In this document: piece after piece, positions 17,672-25,025 of the stretch
How positions within the stretch are numbered: the stretch's first letter is position 1
How the letters are laid out: every line of letters starts with the position of its first letter
DNA from: Clostridiales bacterium
Lineage (GTDB): Bacteria; Bacillota; Clostridia; Peptostreptococcales; Acidaminobacteraceae
Direction: 5' to 3'
Length of the DNA: 34,591 nt
NCBI GenBank assembly: GCA_016342415.1
Contig: JAEIOD010000040.1
Span: forward strand, 1 to 34,591
Notes under the pieces: model-generated
Seen by the model: only the letters and a program-made list of their open reading frames with translations
The model's database searches: none
What the model was told of the DNA's origin: nothing
Position numbers and translations under genes: made by a program

Positions 17672-17707
17672 ACAAAAAAAATAACCAACTACAACAGTTG
17701 ATTATTT
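17672..17707 (-). terminator. Terminator of the ars operon
   Basis: On the minus strand AATAATCAACT and AGTTGGTTATT form an 11-bp stem with one G-U around GTTGT, followed by a run of T. It begins about eight bases past the arsC stop codon. Confidence 0.9.
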
Positions 17708-17714
17708 AAAAGAA

Positions 17715-18125
17715 TTAATTTAATCCTTCAATTTCATTATTTTCAATGCGTTTAATTAATTCTAGTACTTTTGATCTGACCAGTTCTCTCGTGACTCTAA
17801 AATCTTCTATTGGACCACCAGATGGGTCGTCCAATCCCCAGTCTTCTGAATGTTTGTTTGGTACAAAGGGACATGATACGTTACACCCCATTGTAATCAA
17901 CAGATCCAACTCTTCTGGAATATCCGATAGTAACTTCGGATGATGTGATGACATATCCACGCCGGCTTCTTCCATCACTTCAACTGCCAGCGGTTTGACT
18001 TCAGGATAGTTTTCAGTGCCTGCGGAATAAGCTTCGAATACCTCTTTGCATAAAGACTTTGCAAAGCCTTCTGCCATTTGCGATCTACAAGAGTTATGTA
18101 CGCATACAAATGCTACTTTTATCAT
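17715..18125 (-). CDS. arsC: Arsenate reductase, low-molecular-weight phosphatase fold
   Basis: A 136-residue enzyme of the thioredoxin-coupled arsenate reductase class, converting arsenate to arsenite so the pump can export it. The phosphatase loop is CVHNSCRS (Cys8, Arg14). The two resolving cysteines are Cys81 and Cys85 in MGCNVSC, three residues apart and not the six of the staphylococcal enzyme; the CX3C form is common in this branch. EDWGLDDPSGGP gives the catalytic aspartate region. The ribosome site AAGGAGG is made from the last codons of the acr3 gene (encoding KEA), whose stop ends one base before this ATG. Last gene of arsR-acr3-arsC. Confidence 0.95.
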   Translation of the reverse strand: MIKVAFVCVHNSCRSQMAEGFAKSLCKEVFEAYSAGTENYPEVKPLAVEVMEEAGVDMSSHHPKLLSDIPEELDLLITMGCNVSCPFVPNKHSEDWGLDDPSGGPIEDFRVTRELVRSKVLELIKRIENNEIEGLN

Positions 18126-18126
18126 A

Positions 18127-19176
18127 TTATGCCTCCTTAAACCAGTGTCTTGTTTTATTGGCTATAGTCACCAACATCAACATAACTGGTACTTCTACCA
18201 ATACGCCTACAACTGTTGCGAGTGTTGCACCAGATTGCAATCCAAATAATGAAATCGCCACAGCAACTGCAAGTTCAAAGAAATTACTTGCACCAATCAA
18301 GGCAGCAGGTGCTGCAATTTTATGTTCCAACTTCATCAATTTCGCACTTATGTACGCTATTGTAAAGATAATGAATGTTTGAATTGTCAGAGGAATTGCA
18401 ATCAACAGAATATGAGCTGGATTTGATAATATGATTTCTCCTTGGAATGAGAAGATAATTACAAGTGTTAATAACAAACCAGCAATTGTAATGCCATCAA
18501 ATTTCTTTAAAAAGACTTCATTAAAATAAGTCTCACCTTTTGTTTTAATTATATGTGTTCTAGAGATATACCCTGCAAGCAGTGGAATAACAACAAACAA
18601 TACCACTGATAAGAATAAAGTATTATAAGGTACTAGAACATCTGTAATACCTAGTAAAAATGCTACTATAGGTGTAAATGCCACCAATAGGATCAAATCA
18701 TTAACTGCAACTTGTACAAGCGTATAAGCCGCATCGCCTTTGGTTAAATGACTCCATACAAATACCATGGCTGTACATGGGGCTGCGCCTAGAAGCACTG
18801 CGCCTGCAAGATATTGATTGGCTAAATCAAGTGGTATCCACGTCTTAAAAACAACTTTAAAGAAAAAAGCTGCTATTAAATACATTGTAAACGGTTTTAT
18901 CAACCAATTGGTACCACAGGTTAATAACAAACCTTTTGGTCTCTTCGTTGCATTGACGATACTTTTAAAATCCACCTTTAACATCATTGGATAAATCATC
19001 AACCAAATTAGAATGGCAACAGGCAGTGACACTTGTGCATATTCAAATTTACTAAGTGTATCTGGAATGATGGGTAAAAATTTACCAATAGCAATCCCTA
19101 CAACAATACATAATGCTACCCATACGGTCAAGTAACGACCAAAGAAATCCATGTCTTGTGATGCTTTTTCTTTCAT
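18127..19176 (-). CDS. acr3: Arsenite exporter, ACR3 family
   Basis: A 349-residue membrane transporter with ten hydrophobic segments, exporting arsenite. The conserved segment GAAPCTAMVFVWS (about 130-142) with its essential cysteine, PMMLKVDF (about 62-69), and GASNFFELAVAVAISLFG (about 294-311) are diagnostic of ACR3, rather than the unrelated ArsB. The ATG has TAGGAGGATAT in front. It lies between arsR (8-base gap) and arsC (one-base gap). Often annotated arsB; ACR3 is the more exact name. Confidence 0.95.
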   Translation of the reverse strand: MKEKASQDMDFFGRYLTVWVALCIVVGIAIGKFLPIIPDTLSKFEYAQVSLPVAILIWLMIYPMMLKVDFKSIVNATKRPKGLLLTCGTNWLIKPFTMYLIAAFFFKVVFKTWIPLDLANQYLAGAVLLGAAPCTAMVFVWSHLTKGDAAYTLVQVAVNDLILLVAFTPIVAFLLGITDVLVPYNTLFLSVVLFVVIPLLAGYISRTHIIKTKGETYFNEVFLKKFDGITIAGLLLTLVIIFSFQGEIILSNPAHILLIAIPLTIQTFIIFTIAYISAKLMKLEHKIAAPAALIGASNFFELAVAVAISLFGLQSGATLATVVGVLVEVPVMLMLVTIANKTRHWFKEA

Positions 19177-19184
19177 ATATCCTC

Positions 19185-19559
19185 CTAAGTAATCAATTGA
19201 ATCACACGTTTAGAATCCTCGCGGATATCTGTACATGTTAGATTCAATGACTGATATTTTATTAGTCGTTTCCTGTCTACACTATAAAGTTCATTTTCTT
19301 TCATTTCTTCTTTTAAATACTCAAAGAGCATTTTATGATTGTCTTTAAAACTATCTGATACTTTATAATGTACCCATTGGGCATCTTTAGTAGACTCAAT
19401 TATCTCAGCATTTTTTAATTTCAACAAATGCCTTGATGTATTCGATTGACTCATCTCCAAAATAGTTTCAATTTCGCAGACACAAAGTTCTGTTTCCAAT
19501 AAAATATTGAAGAGTCGAAGTCGATTCTCATCAGCCAGGGCTTTTAATATTCCAATCAT
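19185..19559 (-). CDS. arsR: ArsR/SmtB family arsenic-responsive repressor
   Basis: A 124-residue winged-helix regulator. LKALADENRLRLFNIL is the family opening; ELCVCEIE (24-31) contains Cys26 and Cys28, the arsenite-sensing CVC motif at the start of the metal-binding helix; MSQSNTSRHLLKLKNAEII is the DNA-reading helix-turn-helix. With arsenite bound it should leave DNA and allow expression of arsR-acr3-arsC. It is the first gene, with its promoter at 19597-19625; a possible operator (GAATATAAGAATAT-type, about 19571-19586) lies between promoter and ATG. Start supported by AAGGAGAACAA. Confidence 0.94.
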   Translation of the reverse strand: MIGILKALADENRLRLFNILLETELCVCEIETILEMSQSNTSRHLLKLKNAEIIESTKDAQWVHYKVSDSFKDNHKMLFEYLKEEMKENELYSVDRKRLIKYQSLNLTCTDIREDSKRVIQLIT

Positions 19560-19570
19560 TTGTTCTCCTT

Positions 19571-19586
19571 ATATTCTTATATTCAA
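19571..19586 (-). promoter_or_regulatory. Possible ArsR operator
   Basis: On the minus strand TTGAATATAAGAATAT lies just after the predicted transcription start and before the ribosome site. It has imperfect two-fold character typical of AT-rich ArsR operators. Assignment rests on position. Confidence 0.35.
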
Positions 19587-19596
19587 TTTCACTCAT

Positions 19597-19625
19597 ATAC
19601 TATCAAACTGCACTTCTCTAGTCAA
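19597..19625 (-). promoter_or_regulatory. Promoter of the ars operon
   Basis: TTGACT (19625-19620) and TAGTAT (19602-19597) with a 17-base spacer on the minus strand, about 38 bases before the arsR ATG. Confidence 0.75.
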
Positions 19626-19691
19626 CTATTTTTTTGTTAAATCTATGTTAACCATTGTCAGAAAACTCCGAATATCTTTACTTTTCATTTT

Positions 19692-19707
19692 CAGGACATA
19701 TGTCCTG
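19692..19707 (+). promoter_or_regulatory. 16-bp perfect palindrome, operator candidate for the Crp/Fnr regulator
   Basis: CAGGACATATGTCCTG is a perfect 16-bp palindrome 46 bases before the likely start codon of the Crp/Fnr gene at 19753. A dyad of this size is a natural site for a Crp/Fnr dimer, although it is neither the CRP (TGTGA) nor the FNR (TTGAT) site. A minus-10-like TATAGA lies at 19721, without a clear minus-35, as expected if a regulator assists. Confidence 0.55.
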
Positions 19708-19752
19708 CTTTGTGATACAGTATAGATGTATACTACAGCTAAGGAGATAGAT

Positions 19753-20448
19753 ATGATAATTCTTAATGATGACAAACTACTAAATTACTATATAAAAAAA
19801 CATGAAATAGAAACTTTATTTGATACGGATATGAAACAACATATGACCTTGGTTCAATACGATCGAGGTGAAGATATCCTGGTTGCGGGAGATAGCATGC
19901 CTTATTTCTTCTTGATAGTTGAAGGCAAAGCTAAAATATTTAGAACGTTGGAAAATGGAAAAAGCGTTTTATTGAGATTCACTAGACCCTTATCTGAACT
20001 GGGTAGCTTGGAACTCCTTCATGAAAAAAGGATTGTGGATTCTGAAGTTCAATCCATATATGGTGTTACAGCCATACGAATTCCATTTGAAGACTTGGAA
20101 GAAGTCACAAAACATGATGTTACTTTTTTAAGATACATAGTGAGCAGGTTGAGTACGAAGTTAGAAACCGCTTCAAAAGCTGCTTCTTTAAATGCTTCTT
20201 ATCCCTTTAAAAATCGATTTGCAAGTTATTTGATCTCTTTAACACGTATAGATTCTGTACAAAGAATAGATGAAATAAATTTTGATAAGCTAACAGATCT
20301 TGCAACTTTTTTAGGAACGAGTTATCGCCACCTGAACCGTGTGATACAAACTTTTGAAAAAGAAGGTATGATCGTTAAGAAGGATAAAAAGTTTATCATT
20401 CTCGATTATCAGAAACTCGAAGACTTAGCAGGAGGTTATTATGAATAA
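19753..20448 (+). CDS. Crp/Fnr family transcription regulator, YeiL-like
   Basis: About 231 residues. The N-terminal cyclic-nucleotide-binding-type beta-roll runs about 25-140 (GEDILVAGDSMPYFFLIVEG, ending near TAIRIPFED), followed by a dimer helix and a C-terminal winged helix with LATFLGTSYRHLNRVIQTFEKEG as the DNA-reading motif. It lacks the four-cysteine oxygen cluster of FNR. The frame opens at 19726, but ATG at 19753 is preceded by AAGGAGATAGAT, and the first ATG lies in the promoter region. The end overlaps the first DMT gene by 8 bases, so it regulates or is coupled to the transporter pair. The effector is unknown. The N-terminal resemblance is to YeiL-type regulators. Confidence 0.88.
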   Translation: MIILNDDKLLNYYIKKHEIETLFDTDMKQHMTLVQYDRGEDILVAGDSMPYFFLIVEGKAKIFRTLENGKSVLLRFTRPLSELGSLELLHEKRIVDSEVQSIYGVTAIRIPFEDLEEVTKHDVTFLRYIVSRLSTKLETASKAASLNASYPFKNRFASYLISLTRIDSVQRIDEINFDKLTDLATFLGTSYRHLNRVIQTFEKEGMIVKKDKKFIILDYQKLEDLAGGYYE

Positions 20449-20884
20449 AATCACATTGTATGCACTCATTTTTGTAATGGGTATCATCACAGCCAATATC
20501 AATGCAGCTAATGGTATATTCGCTACAAAAGTAGGACTATTGGAAAGTGTTTTAACTATTCACTTAATAGGGCTAACCATGTCTTCTATTTATTTTCTTT
20601 TTCTGGAAAAGAATAAAAAAAGATCTGCATTAGCACTCATAAAAACAAAACCATATCTTTTATTAGGTGGTTTTATCGGATCATTTGCAGTTGTTTCAAT
20701 TTCATTTGCCGTACAAAATATCGGTGTACTACTGGTATCAACAGCACTTATTGCTGGCCAATTCATCTTTTCATTTGTCATTGATATGAATGGTTGGTTC
20801 GGTTTTGATAAACTGGAATTAACCAAATCAAAAGTGGCATCTATCATCATTATGATAACCGGTGTTGCTTTGTTGAGTATATAG
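20441..20884 (+). CDS. DMT transporter, YdcZ/DUF606 half-size subunit A
   Basis: A 147-residue membrane protein with four or five hydrophobic segments, of the YdcZ family in the drug/metabolite transporter superfamily. Such half-size genes usually occur in pairs and are thought to work as dimers. The N-terminal GIITANINAANGIFATKVG (conserved asparagine-rich first segment) and LGGFIGSFAVVSISFAVQNIG are family-like. ATG has AGGAGGTTATT and overlaps the end of the Crp/Fnr gene. The partner follows eight bases on. Substrate unknown. Confidence 0.87.
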   Translation: MNKITLYALIFVMGIITANINAANGIFATKVGLLESVLTIHLIGLTMSSIYFLFLEKNKKRSALALIKTKPYLLLGGFIGSFAVVSISFAVQNIGVLLVSTALIAGQFIFSFVIDMNGWFGFDKLELTKSKVASIIIMITGVALLSI

Positions 20885-20892
20885 GAGGTCTT

Positions 20893-21330
20893 ATGATTTT
20901 ATTATTAAGTGTTGCAACAGGTATGATCTTCATCATCACTAAAACATTAAATATGCTACTTTCTAAAGAAGTTGGTATTTATAAAAGTAATATAGTCAAT
21001 CACGTTACTGGTACGATTGGTGCGTTGTTATTTGTCTTGCTGTTTTTAAGAAATAGTGATTTTCAATTGGTTGATTTAACACGTATAGGCATCTATCCCC
21101 TTCTTGGTGGTATTTTAGGCGCCACATTTGTTGCTTTATCAAATTATACTTTTTCTAAAACAAAAGTTTTGATATCAACCGTATTGATACTCATCGGTCA
21201 AACCATTGCCTCTGTTGTTATTGATTATTATACACTGGGTCAAATGGTATCCATTCAAACACTTATTGGAACTATGATGATCATCATCGCGGTTATTATG
21301 TATAGCACCCCAAGTGCTAAAAAATCTTAG
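20893..21330 (+). CDS. DMT transporter, YdcZ/DUF606 half-size subunit B
   Basis: A 145-residue protein with the same layout as the previous one: first segment LLSVATGMIFIITKTLNMLL with asparagine, middle LLGGILGATFVALSNYTFSKTKV, last segment TLIGTMMIIIAVIMYS. The two are related but far from identical, suggesting an antiparallel heterodimer as in other paired small transporters. The ribosome site TAGGAGGTCTT includes the stop codon of subunit A, so production is coupled. Followed by a terminator at 21329. Confidence 0.87.
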   Translation: MILLLSVATGMIFIITKTLNMLLSKEVGIYKSNIVNHVTGTIGALLFVLLFLRNSDFQLVDLTRIGIYPLLGGILGATFVALSNYTFSKTKVLISTVLILIGQTIASVVIDYYTLGQMVSIQTLIGTMMIIIAVIMYSTPSAKKS

Positions 21331-21355
21331 AACTTTATAAAGTTCTATTTTTTTT
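21329..21355 (+). terminator. Terminator of the Crp/Fnr-DMT operon
   Basis: AGAACTT, loop TATA, AAGTTCT, followed by a run of eight T. It starts at the stop codon of the second DMT gene. Confidence 0.9.
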
Positions 21356-21356
21356 A

Positions 21357-21385
21357 TTGACTTTATGAACACTGTTCATTATAAT
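21357..21385 (+). promoter_or_regulatory. Promoter of the tetR-MATE operon
   Basis: TTGACT (21357-21362), 17-base spacer, TATAAT (21380-21385). One operator copy lies wholly in the spacer, so a bound repressor would block polymerase. Confidence 0.9.
21365..21379 (+). promoter_or_regulatory. TetR operator, copy 1
   Basis: ATGAACACTGTTCAT, an inverted repeat ATGAAC-N3-GTTCAT between the minus-35 and minus-10 boxes. The same half-sites recur 32 bases downstream, at about three helical turns. Confidence 0.8.
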
Positions 21386-21396
21386 ATAGTTATTAA

Positions 21397-21411
21397 ATGA
21401 ACGACGTTCAT
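21397..21411 (+). promoter_or_regulatory. TetR operator, copy 2
   Basis: ATGAACGACGTTCAT, the same ATGAAC-N3-GTTCAT half-sites as copy 1, between the transcription start and the ribosome site of tetR. Only the central three bases differ. Confidence 0.8.
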
Positions 21412-21424
21412 AAAGGAGTATGAG

Positions 21425-21946
21425 ATGCCAAAAATTATAAAAGATTTAAAACCTCAAATAAAACAAGCTGCCATAGAGCTTTATGAAACCATCGGTTATG
21501 ACAAAGTTAGTATGCGTGGTATTGCATCTAAACTTGGTATTGCTGTTGGGACTTTGTATAATTACTATCCTAATAAAGATACTTTATTTTTATCTTCTTT
21601 AGAAGAAAGCTGGTTACTGACAATTGATAATATTGAACAACATATCTCTAAAAGCGATGATCCAGAGGAACGTCTTCTATTATTGGTCACAACATTATAC
21701 GAGGACATGATTGAAAGAAAAGGACTAGGCAAAGAATTATTTTCTAAAAATAGCGATCATCTTGATTCTATGTCACATATTTTTTCTAAGTTACAAGACT
21801 TAATGATTGAATTGATACATGATTATAATCCCGATGGATTTGAAGATAGAAAAGCTCTAACTTTAGTTATGGCTATCGGTCACTTGATAGCAACATTTAA
21901 GGATGCAAAAGAAAAAAACATCGAATACTTAATGAGTATTATGTAA
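21425..21946 (+). CDS. TetR family transcriptional repressor
   Basis: A 173-residue regulator. The N-terminal helix-turn-helix (about 12-58) is standard: AAIELYETIGYDKVSMRGIASKLGI followed by GTLYNYYPNKDTLF (only the pattern MRGIASKLGIAVGTLYNYY is decisive). The C-terminal domain is a ligand-binding helical bundle without a recognisable ligand. Start is set by AAAGGAG six bases upstream. It is directly followed by a MATE exporter (10-base gap) and preceded by two matching operators, so it most likely represses itself and the exporter until a toxic substrate binds. Confidence 0.93.
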   Translation: MPKIIKDLKPQIKQAAIELYETIGYDKVSMRGIASKLGIAVGTLYNYYPNKDTLFLSSLEESWLLTIDNIEQHISKSDDPEERLLLLVTTLYEDMIERKGLGKELFSKNSDHLDSMSHIFSKLQDLMIELIHDYNPDGFEDRKALTLVMAIGHLIATFKDAKEKNIEYLMSIM

Positions 21947-21956
21947 GGAGAATGAC

Positions 21957-23318
21957 ATGGATAACGAACAACGTGCAAAAATGATGGGTCAAGAAAAAAT
22001 CCCAAAGGTCTTAAAAACATTGGCATTACCAGCAATCATCGGTATGCTGGTTACTGCAATTTATAATTTAGTTGATACATTATTTGTATCATTGCTTGGT
22101 ACTGAAGCCATCGGTGCTGTTTCAGTAGTATATCCACTATTCATGTTACTTTCAGCAATCGGACTCATGTATGGTATGGGTAGTGCTTCTTTTGTTTCTA
22201 GATTACTCGGTGAAAACAAAAAGAAACGAGCTGATGAAGTCGCTTCAACTACATTTGTAACGAGTATCATTACAGCTGCTTTGGTAACAATACTATTGGT
22301 TTTATTTTTACAGCCTATATTAAAGGCTTTCGGTGCAACAGAAACTATTTTACCTCAAGCAACGGCATATGGTGAAATCCTTGTATTTGGAGCCATCTTT
22401 ACGATTATCAACATGACACTTAATAACCTTTTAAGAGCTGAAGGTAGTGCTAAATACAGTATGATTGCTCTGATGACTGGTGCTATACTGAATATTATTT
22501 TTGATCCGATTTTTATCTTTGCATTTGACATGGGTGTTTCTGGTGCTGCTTTGGCAACCGTTTTATCTCAAGGTGTTTCAACTATTTTGTTAATATCGTT
22601 CTTTGTCAGAAGAAAAAGTGTATTACACTTATCTAGAAAACATATTAAACCTTCTAAAGGTATGTATCTAGAACTTTATAAAATTGGTATTCCAACGTTT
22701 ATCCGTCAATTTCTTATGAGTTTCTCAATGGGACTATTAAACACTGCAGCAAGTCCATTTGGAGATGCTGCAATTGCATCACTAGGTGTCACAACAAAAG
22801 TATTTTCATTAGCAGCAATGGTCATCTTTGGGTTTTCCCAAGGATTCCAACCTGTCGCAGGGTATAATTACGGAGCGGGCTATACAGACCGTTTAAAAGA
22901 AACAATTAAAACATCACTGATATGGACTACTGTATTTACAACAATGGCAACCTTTGTGTATATGGTTTTTGCACCACAGATCATTTCTATTTTCAGTGAT
23001 GATCCAGAAGTGATTAGAATCGGGGTAAGATCTTTAAGAGCAGTTGTCTTATTCTTCCCTTTATTCGGTTTCCAAACCATCTATGCAACGTTATTCCAAG
23101 CACTTGGTAAAGGAAAACAAGCAGCGCTATTGTCACTTTCTAGACAAGGCATTTTCTTAATACCGGCAATTTTGATTCTTCCAAATCTATTTGATCTAAA
23201 TGGTGTTATATATGCTCAAGCATTTGCTGACTTCTGTACCATTTTATTAACAGGTATATTGGCAGTTCATATTCATAAAGAAATCAATACTCTAGAAAAA
23301 AAAGAACTGGCAGCCTAG
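21957..23318 (+). CDS. MATE family multidrug exporter (second copy), TetR-controlled
   Basis: A 453-residue transporter with 12 hydrophobic segments. PKVLKTLALPAIIGMLVTAI with YNLVDTLFVSLLG is the N-terminal half opening; the second half contains GFSQGFQPVAGYNYGAG, the usual MATE signature. ATG is preceded by AAGGAGAATGAC. It is in one operon with the TetR repressor, which points to inducible drug or toxin export. The last codons and stop form part of a perfect palindrome that also serves as terminator. Substrate unknown. Confidence 0.93.
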   Translation: MDNEQRAKMMGQEKIPKVLKTLALPAIIGMLVTAIYNLVDTLFVSLLGTEAIGAVSVVYPLFMLLSAIGLMYGMGSASFVSRLLGENKKKRADEVASTTFVTSIITAALVTILLVLFLQPILKAFGATETILPQATAYGEILVFGAIFTIINMTLNNLLRAEGSAKYSMIALMTGAILNIIFDPIFIFAFDMGVSGAALATVLSQGVSTILLISFFVRRKSVLHLSRKHIKPSKGMYLELYKIGIPTFIRQFLMSFSMGLLNTAASPFGDAAIASLGVTTKVFSLAAMVIFGFSQGFQPVAGYNYGAGYTDRLKETIKTSLIWTTVFTTMATFVYMVFAPQIISIFSDDPEVIRIGVRSLRAVVLFFPLFGFQTIYATLFQALGKGKQAALLSLSRQGIFLIPAILILPNLFDLNGVIYAQAFADFCTILLTGILAVHIHKEINTLEKKELAA

Positions 23319-23330
23319 GCTGCCAGTTCT
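23303..23330. terminator. Two-way terminator formed by a 28-bp perfect palindrome
   Basis: AGAACTGGCAGCC and its exact complement flank a central TAGG-type centre, giving a 28-bp perfect dyad. The left half encodes the last residues and the stop of the MATE gene. On the minus strand it starts immediately after the pepF stop codon and is followed by eight T, an excellent terminator. On the plus strand the T-run is weaker (CTACATTTTT). Confidence 0.88.
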
Positions 23331-25025
23331 CTACATTTTTGAATCATCTACTTTTGATAACCATTCGGAAATCGGACCAACAATTTTCTTGATTGTACCA
23401 TCTTCAAATGGATTATGAAGGTTTGCCAGTGATACCAAATCCAAGTATGACTTAGAGCCACCCGCTTGACATAATCTTAAATAGTCACTCCATGCAGTTT
23501 CTCTGTCTTCTACTGATTTGTTCCAGAACTCAAAAGCACTCACTTGAGCCAAAGTGTAATCTATATAATAGAATGGGTTAGAGAAGATATGACCTTGTTT
23601 GAACCAGAAGCCACCTCTTTCTAAGAAATCATTGTCTTCATAATCTCTATGAGGTAAGTATTTCTTCTCGATTTCACGCCATTTTGCTTTTCTCTCGGTT
23701 GGTGTTGCCGTTGGATTCTCATATACAAAATGCTGGAACTCATCTACAGTCACACCATAAGGGATAAATAAAAGTGCACCACTTAAATGTGTAAACTTAT
23801 ACTTCTCTACATCTTCTTTAAAGAAATTCTTCATCCAAGGCCAAGCAAAGAATTCCATACTCATCGAATGAATTTCACACGCTTCAAGAGTTGGCCATAC
23901 ATACTCAGGCAATTTGTAGTTTCTACTTGAATACACTTGGAAAGCATGCCCTGCTTCATGTGTTAATACATCAACATCACCTGATGTACCGTTGAAGTTC
24001 GAGAAGATAAAAGGTGATTTGTAATCATTTACAAATGTGCAGTAGCCACCGCCAGCTTTACCTTTTTTAGCAACTAAATCCAACAAATCATGTTCTACCA
24101 TATAACTGAAGAACTCATCTGTTTCTGTTGACAACTCTTTATACATTTGTTTTCCATTATTGATAATCCATTCTGGATTTCCTTTTGGTGTTGCATTACC
24201 TGTTAAGAAATCAAGTGGCTCGTCATAGTATTTAAGTGCTTCTACACCTAGACGTTTTGCCTGTCTTTGTCTTAACTCAGTTGTTAAAGGTACTAAGTTC
24301 TCATAAACTTGTTTTCTATAGTTCGCAGCATTCTTTGAGTTATAATCTGAACGTTTTAATCTTGCATACCCTAAATCAACAAAGTTCTCAAAGCCTAATT
24401 TTAAGGCAATTTCATGACGCACTTTTACTTGTTCATCATAAATTCTATCAAAATCTGCTTCATGTTCTTCAAAGAAACCAGTTACTGCCTTTTGTGCAGC
24501 CAATCTGATTTCTCTATCTTTTGATTCTGTATAAGGTGTCATCTGAGATAAATTCTTCTCTTCACCGTCAAACATGATTTTAGCACTTGCTCTTAATTTC
24601 ATGTATTCACTGGCAAGTTTATTTTCTGTCTGCATCAACTCGATGATTTCAGGTTTAAAAGTCTTAAGTGTCAGTTCAGCAATTATAAAGATATGTTTAC
24701 CCCATTTTGCTTCTAAATCCGCTCTAAATGGTGATGCAACCAATGCTTCATAATAGTTAGAAACCCATCCTTCATAGATTGGTGAGTTTTCATCCATAAA
24801 GTCATTTTCTTTTTCATAAAACTCATCTGTTGTATCAAGTGAATGTCTTACACTTACCAATACCATCATGGTCTCAAGATTATTTCTAAAATCATTTATT
24901 TTTGTCATTGCAACATCTTGTTCTTCAAATGATTTTGCTTCCTTAAATTCTTTAATTAAAGCTTCAAATGTTACTTTTGCCTGATCCATATCAGGTCTTG
25001 TATACTGATAATCCTTAAACTTCAT
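23331..25025 (-). CDS. pepF: Oligoendopeptidase, M3B (PepF/pz-peptidase) family
   Basis: A 564-residue zinc metallopeptidase that cleaves short peptides in the cytoplasm. The metal site HEAGHAFQ lies near residue 355, with the third ligand in EACEIHSMSMEFF some 25 residues later, as the family requires. The C-terminal region FYYIDYTLAQVSAFEFW is a well-conserved substrate-side segment. Length is normal for the short M3B branch. ATG overlaps the stop of the deacetylase gene (TAATG), so it is the last gene of topB-rhodanese-deacetylase-pepF. Confidence 0.95.
   Translation of the reverse strand: MKFKDYQYTRPDMDQAKVTFEALIKEFKEAKSFEEQDVAMTKINDFRNNLETMMVLVSVRHSLDTTDEFYEKENDFMDENSPIYEGWVSNYYEALVASPFRADLEAKWGKHIFIIAELTLKTFKPEIIELMQTENKLASEYMKLRASAKIMFDGEEKNLSQMTPYTESKDREIRLAAQKAVTGFFEEHEADFDRIYDEQVKVRHEIALKLGFENFVDLGYARLKRSDYNSKNAANYRKQVYENLVPLTTELRQRQAKRLGVEALKYYDEPLDFLTGNATPKGNPEWIINNGKQMYKELSTETDEFFSYMVEHDLLDLVAKKGKAGGGYCTFVNDYKSPFIFSNFNGTSGDVDVLTHEAGHAFQVYSSRNYKLPEYVWPTLEACEIHSMSMEFFAWPWMKNFFKEDVEKYKFTHLSGALLFIPYGVTVDEFQHFVYENPTATPTERKAKWREIEKKYLPHRDYEDNDFLERGGFWFKQGHIFSNPFYYIDYTLAQVSAFEFWNKSVEDRETAWSDYLRLCQAGGSKSYLDLVSLANLHNPFEDGTIKKIVGPISEWLSKVDDSKM

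Noticed and set aside
19726..19752. Earlier ATG for the Crp/Fnr regulator
   Set aside because: It overlaps the promoter area and has no ribosome site, while ATG at 19753 has AAGGAG at normal spacing.
13533..23318. The two MATE genes as a recent duplication or mobile unit
   Set aside because: They share only family-level motifs, have different neighbours and no flanking repeats were seen.
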